A stretch of 8,014 nt of DNA. Origin: Candidatus Aenigmatarchaeota archaeon (GTDB taxonomy: Archaea > Aenigmatarchaeota > Aenigmatarchaeia > QMZS01). Made by a program: the position numbers and the translations under genes. Under the pieces are notes generated by a model. The model made no database searches, had not been told where the DNA came from, and saw only the letters and a program-made list of their open reading frames with translations. Where the stretch lies: positions 1 through 8,014 of the forward strand of contig QMZV01000031.1 of the NCBI GenBank assembly GCA_003663355.1, written 5' to 3'. This document shows positions 1 through 5,423 of the stretch, one piece after another (within the stretch, counting starts at the first letter, position 1; every line of letters starts with the position of its first letter).

Positions 1-64
1 AAAATATCTAGAGTGTCTAAACACAAATGTCAAACTTCCAGAAAGAATAAAAAAGTATGATTAA
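1..64 (+). CDS. C-terminal tail of an upstream gene (partial)
   Basis: The reading frame beginning at base 2 is open from the window edge and ends at TAA 62-64. It encodes KYLECLNTNVKLPERIKKYD, which has the charged, helix-like look of a real protein end. It overlaps the start of the following synthetase gene by 8 nt, so the two are probably co-transcribed and possibly translationally coupled. The frame beginning at base 1 is also open, to TGA 58-60, but reads as a less protein-like K/S/R-rich string. Too little is visible to name the product. Confidence 0.5.
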   Translation, partial: KYLECLNTNVKLPERIKKYD

Positions 65-1472
65 AACATTTTATGAATTGTTGGATGGAAAGAAAGAGAA
101 AACAGCAATTTTTTATAAAGATGAAAAAATATCTTACAAACAATTAAAAGAAAAAATAGAAGAAAGATGTGATGAGTTAAAAGATATTGTTAGTAAAAGA
201 GATAAAATTATCATTAAAGTTTCCAATACTCCAAAAGCAATAATAGATATTTATGCAATAGACAAACTTGGTTGTGTGATAATTCCAGTAAATCCTTTAG
301 CCACCGAAAAAGAAATAAAAGAAATAACAGAAGATGTGAAAGCAAATATAATAATCTCTGAAAATGAAATAAAAAGAATAAGTGATGAAAAAATAAATAA
401 TTTGCCAGAAGATGCAAGTCTGATATTTTATACTTCTGGAACCACAGGAAAACCAAAAATGATAATACACACAAAAGAATCAATTATAACTCCCTGCTAT
501 GAAGAAGGAAAAGTTTATGGAATCAAAGAAAATGATATTATTGGTGGTACTCCTTCTTTGTCATTTACTTATGGATTTGGCGCATTTGCTATAATTCCTT
601 TTTTGTTTGGTGCATCTGTATCTTTATTTATACAGAGGATTTTAATAGACAATGCGGACCCACCAATAAAATCTGTTGTTCAGGGTACAAAAATACTTGA
701 AACAATAGAAAAGCATAAAATCACAGTTTTTTATAGTATCCCTACAACTTATCGTACATTATTAGAGATATTATTAAGAATGCCAGAAAAATATGATTTA
801 AATTCTTTAAGACTTTTGGTTACAGCAGGAGAGCCGATGGGGATTCTTCTATACAATAAACTAAAAAATATTTTACCAAAGGTAGAGATATTAGAGCATT
901 TGGGGTGTACAGAATCATTTCATGCTATTGTTTCAAACACACCTAAAAATATTAGACCTGGATCTATTGGAAAAGAAATCCCGTGTTATAAAGTTAAAAT
1001 TTTTGATGAAAATGGTGATGAATGTCTACCTAATGTAAAAGGTAATTTTGCTTACAAAGGACCTTCTGGCAAATATTTAAAGAAAACTGAAGAGAATGAA
1101 TGGATGTTTACAGGAGATATAGCTTACAAAGATGAAGAAGGCTATTTCTGGTTTGTATCAAGAAATGATGATTTGATAAAAACTGCTGGATATTTGGTTT
1201 CTCCGCATGAAATAGAAAATATTTTAATGGAACATCAGGCAGTTTTAGAAGTTGCAGTTGTTGGAATTCCTGACCCATGGATAAATCAAAGAATTAAAGC
1301 CTTTATTGTATTAAAAGATGATTTTAAGCCTTCAGATAAGTTGAAAGATACTCTAATAAAATTTTTAGTTCCTCTGCTACCTGAATATAAAATTCCTTCT
1401 GAAATAGAATTTGTAGATTCAATTCCAAAAAATAAGAGAGGAAAAATACTGAGGAAGAGACTAAGAAGTTAA
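57..1472 (+). CDS. Acyl-CoA synthetase (AMP-forming), benzoate-CoA ligase-like
   Basis: A 471-residue ANL-superfamily adenylating enzyme. Such enzymes activate a carboxylate with ATP to an acyl-AMP and transfer it to CoA. The P-loop-like motif YTSGTTGKPK is at residues 125-134, VTAGEPM at 255-261, and the GCTES form of the A5 motif at 283-287. TGD (352-354) and SRNDDLIKTAGY (368-379) form the hinge region. The C-terminal GKILR carries the adenylation lysine at about K463. The hinge and A5 context (HLGCTESFH) resemble benzoate/hydroxybenzoate-CoA ligases more than acetyl-CoA synthetases. The substrate cannot be read from the sequence. At 471 residues it is shorter than the usual 500-550, with a compact N-terminal domain, but all core motifs are present. 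The ATG at 57 overlaps the upstream gene by 8 nt and no Shine-Dalgarno is visible. It converges on the 95-residue gene, with 20 nt between stops. Confidence 0.85.
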   Translation: MIKTFYELLDGKKEKTAIFYKDEKISYKQLKEKIEERCDELKDIVSKRDKIIIKVSNTPKAIIDIYAIDKLGCVIIPVNPLATEKEIKEITEDVKANIIISENEIKRISDEKINNLPEDASLIFYTSGTTGKPKMIIHTKESIITPCYEEGKVYGIKENDIIGGTPSLSFTYGFGAFAIIPFLFGASVSLFIQRILIDNADPPIKSVVQGTKILETIEKHKITVFYSIPTTYRTLLEILLRMPEKYDLNSLRLLVTAGEPMGILLYNKLKNILPKVEILEHLGCTESFHAIVSNTPKNIRPGSIGKEIPCYKVKIFDENGDECLPNVKGNFAYKGPSGKYLKKTEENEWMFTGDIAYKDEEGYFWFVSRNDDLIKTAGYLVSPHEIENILMEHQAVLEVAVVGIPDPWINQRIKAFIVLKDDFKPSDKLKDTLIKFLVPLLPEYKIPSEIEFVDSIPKNKRGKILRKRLRS

Positions 1473-1492
1473 TTTTAATTGCCAAAGAAATA

Positions 1493-1780
1493 TTAAATTC
1501 TTAATAAAAATTTCTTTGCTGATTCTGTTTGTTTGTAAATTATTATTCCTTTGTTCAAGTCTATTTTTTCTATTTCAATTGAGGGCGAAGGTTGCTTAAG
1601 AAGAAGTTTTATGTATTCTTCAACATAAGGTCTTAATTCTTCTTTATCTTCTTCTCTATTGCACAAATAATCCAAAAGACTTCGAATTGTAAAATTTTCT
1701 GTCTCACGAATATATTTATCTATTAAACCTCTATCCTTGTAATATTCAAAGAGATATTCCCCTTTAGTGTTATTTTCCAT
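1493..1780 (-). CDS. Hypothetical protein, 95 residues
   Basis: I do not recognise this protein. It is soluble-looking, rich in charged residues and predicted mostly helical over residues 8-62, where acidic and basic residues alternate with aromatics. A short beta-like C-terminal section (about 68-83, IEIEKIDLNKGIIIY) ends in a basic, hydrophobic tail. There is one cysteine (C40), no metal-binding cluster, no membrane segment and no signal peptide. The start is the only methionine in the frame. The gene is divergent from tRNA-Val, with 22 A/T-only bases between them, and its end faces the acyl-CoA synthetase. The composition and lack of internal stops look like a real gene, and the opposite strand has no better frame. 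Confidence 0.65.
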   Translation of the reverse strand: MENNTKGEYLFEYYKDRGLIDKYIRETENFTIRSLLDYLCNREEDKEELRPYVEEYIKLLLKQPSPSIEIEKIDLNKGIIIYKQTESAKKFLLRI

Positions 1781-1802
1781 ATTTAAAATAAATTTAAAAT
1801 AT
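1781..1802. promoter_or_regulatory. A/T-only divergent promoter region (tRNA-Val / 95-residue gene)
   Basis: All 22 bases between the 95-residue gene start and the tRNA 5' end are A or T, with two TTTAAAAT-like repeats (1782-1789 and 1793-1800). These resemble archaeal TATA-box sequence. However, they sit closer to both gene starts than the usual 25-27 bp, so the exact TATA element and transcription starts cannot be assigned from sequence. Confidence 0.35.
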
Positions 1803-1929
1803 GGGCTGGTGGTCTAGACCATGAACAGCAAAGAAAAATAAGTTTTAGATGATTTGCTGTTTGGAGGCAATTGGTTAGGACGCTGCCCTTACAAGGCAGA
1901 GATCGGCAGTTCAAATCTGCCCCAGCCCA
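1803..1929 (+). tRNA. tRNA-Val (anticodon UAC) with D-loop insertion
   Basis: A full cloverleaf can be drawn. The acceptor stem is GGGCTGG (1803-1809) with CCAGCCC (1922-1928). The D-stem is GTCT (1812-1815) with GGAC (1878-1881). The anticodon stem is CTGCC (1883-1887) with GGCAG (1895-1899), closing loop CTTACAA with anticodon TAC at 1890-1892. The variable loop is AGATC, and the T-stem GGCAG/CTGCC closes loop TTCAAAT (1910-1916). A73 is 1929 and CCA is not encoded, so RNase Z and CCA-adding enzyme are required. The UAC anticodon reads GUA and probably other Val codons. The D-loop is interrupted between about 1819-1821 and 1871-1873. Removing about 50 nt restores a normal loop with A14, G15, G18G19 (1873-1874) and A21 (1877). 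Confidence 0.93.
1821..1872 (+). other. Putative intron in the tRNA-Val D-loop (boundaries approximate)
   Basis: This stretch has no place in the tRNA cloverleaf and is flanked by the two halves of a standard D-arm, so it is most simply an intron. It contains a perfect 9-bp inverted repeat, AACAGCAAA (1824-1832) with TTTGCTGTT (1853-1861), extendable by two G-U pairs (1822-1823 with 1862-1863). Archaeal tRNA introns are cut by the splicing endonuclease at bulge-helix-bulge motifs, mostly at 37/38. D-loop positions are noncanonical. I could not fit a strict 3-4-3 bulge-helix-bulge, so each end could be off by 1-3 nt. Confidence 0.7.
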
Positions 1930-1963
1930 TTTTAAAAACAAATGAAAACACCGTTTCAAGTAA

Positions 1964-1969
1964 TTTTTT
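1964..1969 (+). terminator. Oligo-T terminator candidate after tRNA-Val
   Basis: A run of six T residues lies 35 nt downstream of the tRNA 3' end. Archaeal RNA polymerase commonly stops at oligo-U tracts without a hairpin. A shorter T4 at 1930-1933 directly abuts the tRNA and may also contribute. Confidence 0.35.
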
Positions 1970-1980
1970 GGTTAAATAAC

Positions 1981-1987
1981 AAAAAAA
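1981..1987 (-). terminator. Oligo-U terminator candidate for hjc
   Basis: Seven A residues on the plus strand give U7 in the minus-strand transcript, about 19 nt past the hjc stop codon. This is a typical archaeal intrinsic termination signal, and it separates hjc from the tRNA on the other strand. Confidence 0.4.
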
Positions 1988-2005
1988 CAACTTCTTGATA
2001 ATCTT

Positions 2006-2374
2006 TTAATAATTTTCAAAAAACTCAACTCCAAAACCTCTCTCCAAGATTAATTTTTCGGAAGCCCTTCCGTTATTTTCTTTCAGGTCTTCGGCCTTTA
2101 AAAATTTCCATCCTTTTTGTTGTTTTATTGCAATCAAAGGAATTGCTCCAGCCTTTCTGGAAAATTCCAAAAGACTTTTTAACTGCCTCTCTCCAATTCT
2201 AACTGTTGAAGCCCAGTTTTTGCATTCAAAAGCAAAAATATTTCCTCTCTTGCAGGCGAGCACATCTATTGTGCTTGTCCCGGATTTTGGAGCTCTCAGA
2301 ACGGCAAAATCAAGACTAGAAAGAAGTTTTATCAATTCTTTCTCTGCCCTGTAGCCTTTTCTATAAGTATGCAT
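2006..2374 (-). CDS. hjc: Holliday junction resolvase Hjc
   Basis: A 122-residue archaeal Hjc-type endonuclease of the restriction-endonuclease-like fold. It acts as a homodimer that cuts four-way DNA junctions symmetrically during recombination and fork repair. The active-site set is complete and correctly spaced: E11 in KGYRAEKEL, D37 in GTSTIDVLA, and E50-x-K52 in FAFECKNW. The basic segment VLRAPKSG (25-32) corresponds to the conserved loop before the catalytic Asp. Length matches the family's usual 120-140 residues. It is divergent from the mscS-like gene across 27 nt and converges on the tRNA. No Shine-Dalgarno precedes the ATG, so translation is probably leaderless. A Hje-type paralogue is the main alternative name. 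Confidence 0.92.
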   Translation of the reverse strand: MHTYRKGYRAEKELIKLLSSLDFAVLRAPKSGTSTIDVLACKRGNIFAFECKNWASTVRIGERQLKSLLEFSRKAGAIPLIAIKQQKGWKFLKAEDLKENNGRASEKLILERGFGVEFFENY

Positions 2375-2401
2375 AATAGATAAATACTCTTAAATCCAAA
2401 T
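2375..2401. promoter_or_regulatory. Compact divergent promoter (hjc / mscS-like)
   Basis: Only 27 bp separate the two divergent start codons. The segment holds AT-rich TATA-like elements in both orientations: GATAAATACT toward mscS and GGATTTAAGAG toward hjc. There is no room for long leaders, so leaderless mRNAs are likely. The exact boxes are not assigned. Confidence 0.4.
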
Positions 2402-3418
2402 ATGATTATGAATCTAATAGAACTCCTGCCCCAGAATGAATATTTTATATTTCTGTTAATCATAATTTCAACCGTTTTGATTGCAAAACTTTTCTTTATC
2501 TATCTCAAAAAAATAACTAAAAAAACAATTATTTTAAAGATCATCACAAAACCGCTGTATTTTATGATTATTTTTATTGGCTTATATTTTGGATTAAAAT
2601 CTTTGTCTGTTTTTGCCCTTTATGGTTCGGAAATAGATAAAATATTTTTTGTTGGTGGTGTGTTCATAAGTTCCTTTATTATTTCAAAAATTTTGTCTGT
2701 AATAATATCTGCTCATCTAAAAGTTCAGAAAAAGTTTGAAAAAACTCCAAAACTGATAACAAAAATTACCAGCATAGTTGTTTATCTCATTGCTATTTTA
2801 ATAATTCTTGGTCATTTCAATATAGAAATTTCTCCATTAGTTGCAGGTCTTGGAATTGGAGGTCTTGCAATCGGTCTTGCCCTCCAAAGTACTCTGTCAA
2901 ATTTCTTTGCCGGAATACATATTATTACAGATAAACCGATAAAAGTTGGAGATATTATAGAATTGGAAGGAGGACTTTCCGGTTATGTTGAAGATATCGG
3001 ATGGAGGTCTACGAGAATAAGAACTCTGCCAAATACCCTTGTTATTGTTCCAAACTCAAAATTGGCTGAAAGCGTAATTACAAACAATTCATTGCCCGCA
3101 CTTGAAATGTCCGTTGTAGTCCAGTGCGGAGTTTCTTATAAATCCGACCTTGAAAAAGTGGAGAAAGTTACAATTGATGTCGCAAAGAAAATACAAAAAA
3201 CAGTTCCAGGAGCGATTAAGACATTTGAACCCTTCATAAGATACCACACTTTTGGTGATTCAAACATTAATTTTTCCGTTATTCTCAGAGTTGAAAAACC
3301 AGTAGCTAAATATGTTGTCAAACATGAATTTATAAAGGCTCTCAAAAAGAGATATGATAAAGAGGGAATAGAAATATCCTGGCCTGTTAGAAAAATATAT
3401 TATGAGAAAAAATATTAA
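2402..3418 (+). CDS. MscS-family small-conductance mechanosensitive channel
   Basis: A 338-residue membrane channel that opens under membrane tension to release solutes after hypo-osmotic shock. About five hydrophobic segments are visible, at residues 14-34, 51-65, 81-102, 119-139 and 144-175. The last is the family's pore helix, with the Gly/Ala-packed LGIGGLAIGLALQ (150-162) followed by STLSNFFAGI. Next come the beta domain (DKPIKVGDIIEL, VEDIGWRSTRIRT, VIVPNSKL) and an alpha/beta C-terminal domain ending in the EGIEISWPVR strand. The size fits archaeal homologues such as MscMJ, which have extra N-terminal helices relative to E. coli MscS. A second ATG two codons in (2408) could be the start, and no ribosome site discriminates. 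The stop overlaps the convergent SemiSWEET stop by 4 nt. Confidence 0.9.
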   Translation: MIMNLIELLPQNEYFIFLLIIISTVLIAKLFFIYLKKITKKTIILKIITKPLYFMIIFIGLYFGLKSLSVFALYGSEIDKIFFVGGVFISSFIISKILSVIISAHLKVQKKFEKTPKLITKITSIVVYLIAILIILGHFNIEISPLVAGLGIGGLAIGLALQSTLSNFFAGIHIITDKPIKVGDIIELEGGLSGYVEDIGWRSTRIRTLPNTLVIVPNSKLAESVITNNSLPALEMSVVVQCGVSYKSDLEKVEKVTIDVAKKIQKTVPGAIKTFEPFIRYHTFGDSNINFSVILRVEKPVAKYVVKHEFIKALKKRYDKEGIEISWPVRKIYYEKKY

Positions 3419-3669
3419 CCAAATTTTAGTTTCAGGCACAAAAGAATGGAAACAAGAATTAAACTAATAGAATTTGAAACAATAAGAGGAGCATCATTAA
3501 TAAGAAGGCCGTAAATGACCCACAGAAAAATTCCCGTAAAAATTGTAATGCACCACAACAAAGAGATATCTCTTGTTTCCTTTAGTTTCAAAGTTTTAAT
3601 TATTTGAGGCAGAAGAGATATTGTTGTTAATGCTCCTGCAATCAATCCGATGAAAATAATGTAATTCAT
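3415..3669 (-). CDS. SemiSWEET / PQ-loop (MtN3-like) small transporter
   Basis: An 84-residue three-helix membrane protein. Hydrophobic spans are at about residues 3-22, 37-57 and 60-80. The first ends in the PQ motif (P21-Q22) followed by a basic linker, KTLKLKETRDIS. W50 and Y53-G54 lie at the end of helix 2, and N66 sits in the PLIVSN segment of helix 3. This matches bacterial and archaeal SemiSWEETs, which dimerise to form a sugar uniporter. The carried substrate cannot be read here, and PQ-loop relatives move other solutes. The gene ends inside the mscS stop codon region and starts 21 nt from the divergent RPA-like gene. Confidence 0.85.
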   Translation of the reverse strand: MNYIIFIGLIAGALTTISLLPQIIKTLKLKETRDISLLWCITIFTGIFLWVIYGLLINDAPLIVSNSISLILVSILLCLKLKFG

Positions 3670-3690
3670 AAGTAAAATAAAAATTATATT
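3670..3690. promoter_or_regulatory. 21-bp divergent spacer (SemiSWEET / RPA-like)
   Basis: The spacer is almost purely A/T and separates two ATGs by 21 bp. Any TATA box at the usual 25-27 bp upstream of a leaderless start must lie inside the first codons of the opposite gene. The two promoters would therefore overlap and could compete. No specific operator is seen. Confidence 0.3.
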
Positions 3691-4614
3691 ATGGAACTTG
3701 AAGAAATAAAGGAAAAAATTGCAAAGGAAGCAAATCTGACAAGAGAAGAAGTAGATAAAAAAATAGAAGATAAAATTCTTGAGCTTTCAGGACTGGTTTC
3801 TGCTGAAGGAGCGGCCTATATTGTTGCGAAAGAGGAAGGATTAGATTTGTTGGAGAAAAGAGATAGAAGACTGAAAATAAAAAACATTATTCCTAAAATG
3901 AGGGAAGTTGAAGTTGTTGGAAAAATTGTTGATATATCAGATGTTAGAGAGTTTGATAAAGGAGATAAAAAGGGCAAAGTTAAAAGTATTACAATAGGAG
4001 ATGAAACCGGCCAGATAAGAGTTGTCTTTTGGAATGACAAAGTTAACTTAGCAGAAAATTTAAAGGAAGGAGATGTTATAAGAATAAAAAAAGGTTATAC
4101 AAAGGCAAATTCTTTTGGCATTCCCGAAATTCATATGGGAACTGGAAGCAATATAGAAATAGAAAATAAGGATATAAAATTAAGTGAAACGAAAGAAGTT
4201 AAAACTTTCTCAATAGGGGAAAGAAAAAAATTAAAAGAAATAAAAGAAGGCGATTTTATTGAAACAAGAGCTGCAATTGTCTCAACTTCAGAAAAAGAGT
4301 TTTATACCTGCCCAAATTGTAATTCAAAACTGGAAGAAATTAATGGAAATTATGTTTGCAAAGATCATGGCAAAGTTGAACCAAATAAAAATTTGATAAT
4401 AAAAGGATATATTGATGATGGCTCTGCAACTTTAAAGTTTGTTGCATTCAGAGAACTCGCAGAAAAAATTAAATCAGAAAATTTGATTGGGAAAGACAAG
4501 ATTTTTATTGGAAGAGTTAAAAAAAATGAGTATTTCGGAGATCCAGAACTAATTCTAAATCAAATTGAAGATTTTGATATTGAAAGAGAAATTGATCTAT
4601 TAAAAACAAATTAA
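3691..4614 (+). CDS. Archaeal RPA-like single-stranded DNA-binding protein (OB folds plus zinc ribbon)
   Basis: A 307-residue replication protein A homologue, which coats ssDNA in replication and repair. Residues 1-55 form the helical domain common at the N-terminus of euryarchaeal-type RPAs (NLTREEVDKKI, GLVSAEGAAYIVAKEEG). A first OB fold spans about 69-157, with the typical ITIGDETGQIRVVFW core (100-114). A second OB-like domain spans about 187-295 and contains a zinc-binding set C207, C210, C223 and H226 (CPNC and CKDH). After the zinc module, KGYIDDGSATLKFVAF is another OB strand pair. It faces the XPF-type nuclease gene, with which ssDNA-binding activity is functionally compatible. Length is shorter than multi-OB RPA70-like proteins and nearer the RPA41 class. 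No Shine-Dalgarno is visible. Confidence 0.88.
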   Translation: MELEEIKEKIAKEANLTREEVDKKIEDKILELSGLVSAEGAAYIVAKEEGLDLLEKRDRRLKIKNIIPKMREVEVVGKIVDISDVREFDKGDKKGKVKSITIGDETGQIRVVFWNDKVNLAENLKEGDVIRIKKGYTKANSFGIPEIHMGTGSNIEIENKDIKLSETKEVKTFSIGERKKLKEIKEGDFIETRAAIVSTSEKEFYTCPNCNSKLEEINGNYVCKDHGKVEPNKNLIIKGYIDDGSATLKFVAFRELAEKIKSENLIGKDKIFIGRVKKNEYFGDPELILNQIEDFDIEREIDLLKTN

Positions 4615-4626
4615 AATCCTTTGGTT

Positions 4627-4668
4627 CACTTCAACCACTGCAAGAAGTGTAATAGTTAGGAATTGCAG
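4627..4668. other. Possible H-type pseudoknot in the convergent intergenic region
   Basis: CACTTC (4627-4632) pairs with GAAGTG (4644-4649). Within the loop of that hairpin, CTGCAA (4638-4643) pairs with TTGCAG (4663-4668). The two 6-bp stems are Watson-Crick only and interleave with 5, 0 and 13 nt connectors, the topology of an H-type pseudoknot. The pairing holds in either transcript. It lies just after the RPA-like stop and before the XPF-type stop, so it would be 3'-UTR structure. Chance pairing is possible. Confidence 0.3.
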
Positions 4669-4691
4669 CAATATTAAATACTTATGTTTTA

Positions 4692-5387
4692 TCAATTATT
4701 AAATCTCTTACGATGATTAGTAGTCCTTTCCTCTTGAGGATAAGTAGCTGACATACTTTCTGTATTCAAAACATCTAAAATTCTCTGGGCTTTTTTTTCT
4801 CCCAAATTTTTTATTTTAATTAATTCTTCTTTCTTTGCATTAAAAACTTTTTTTGGAGTTTTAAATTTTTCAAGAAGTCTTTTTGCCAAAACAGAATTTA
4901 CTGAAGGCAATCCAGCTATCAAATATTCCTGTTCTTCTCTCAGATTTTGGAATTTCTTTCTAACTCTTACAACAACCTCTCTTTTTTCTTTGAATTGTTC
5001 CCTCTTCGCAACTGAATAAATAAAATTTGCGCTTTCAATCTTGTTTTTTGTCCAGATTGTTGGAATTTTAAAATCCAAAATTATAGATGCAAGAGCACCA
5101 AAAAAAGAATTATTGTGCAAGTTGCCAAAATATTCAAAACCTTCTATCAATAAAATTGGTTTCTCAAATTTAGATAGTTCCCTTAATTGCGAAAACAATC
5201 TCAAATCCTTTATCGAAGAAACAAAATCTGAAAAAGTTTTTCTTTCGATTGCGACCCTGTCCGAAACAATATAATCTGCAATCTCTAAGTTTTCTTCTTC
5301 AATTTCGCAACCAAAATTTTTCAAGTAATCCGTAATCCCGCTTTTTAATTCTCTGTTGTCAACTTTTATTTTTGGCCTTTCCACCAT
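4692..5387 (-). CDS. XPF/ERCC4-family structure-specific endonuclease
   Basis: A 231-residue archaeal XPF nuclease without a helicase domain. It cuts branched DNA such as flaps and fork structures. The nuclease domain (about 5-130) shows VDNRE (9-13), IADYIVSD (36-43) and the metal-binding ERKTFSDF (48-55), followed by SIKDLRLFSQL. A tandem helix-hairpin-helix domain occupies about 153-210 (LIAGLPSVNSVLAKRLLEKF and IKNLGEKKAQRILDVL). This short form resembles crenarchaeal XPF rather than the Hef helicase-nuclease fusion. Crenarchaeal XPF normally binds PCNA through a C-terminal motif. The tail here (after 212) is polar and basic with no QxxLxxFF-like PIP box, so PCNA dependence is uncertain. 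It is divergent from the RNase Z gene over 36 bp and convergent with the RPA-like gene. Confidence 0.9.
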   Translation of the reverse strand: MVERPKIKVDNRELKSGITDYLKNFGCEIEEENLEIADYIVSDRVAIERKTFSDFVSSIKDLRLFSQLRELSKFEKPILLIEGFEYFGNLHNNSFFGALASIILDFKIPTIWTKNKIESANFIYSVAKREQFKEKREVVVRVRKKFQNLREEQEYLIAGLPSVNSVLAKRLLEKFKTPKKVFNAKKEELIKIKNLGEKKAQRILDVLNTESMSATYPQEERTTNHRKRFNN

Positions 5388-5423
5388 AAAATTTCACAGA
5401 GAAATATAATAGTTAATTAAGTT
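5388..5423. promoter_or_regulatory. Divergent promoter (XPF-type nuclease / RNase Z)
   Basis: A 36-bp AT-rich spacer has a TATA-like core, AAATATAATAG (5402-5412), near its middle, usable in either direction. It is about 17-19 bp from each ATG, closer than the usual archaeal spacing, so its assignment to one gene is uncertain. No Shine-Dalgarno is present before either start. Confidence 0.35.

Noticed and set aside
214..483. Long minus-strand open frame opposite the synthetase
   Set aside because: Phe/Leu-rich composition typical of the antisense of a Lys/Glu-rich gene. Similar frames opposite mscS (3136-3345), the RPA-like gene (3816-4040), RNase Z (5638-5988), PIN (6231-6608) and the XPF-type gene (5041-5274, +) were dropped for the same reason.
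1164..1170. Perfect C-box-like ATGATGA
   Set aside because: It encodes the conserved NDD of the synthetase hinge motif and has no properly spaced D box.
1803..1929. tRNA pseudogene or trans-split half
   Set aside because: Both halves are present in order, with every stem perfectly paired apart from one G-U in the D-stem, so a cis-spliced functional tRNA is simpler.
4711..4751. C/D-box small RNA (GATGATT ... CTGA)
   Set aside because: The C box is imperfect, no convincing D'/C' pair lies between, and the segment is inside the XPF-type coding tail.
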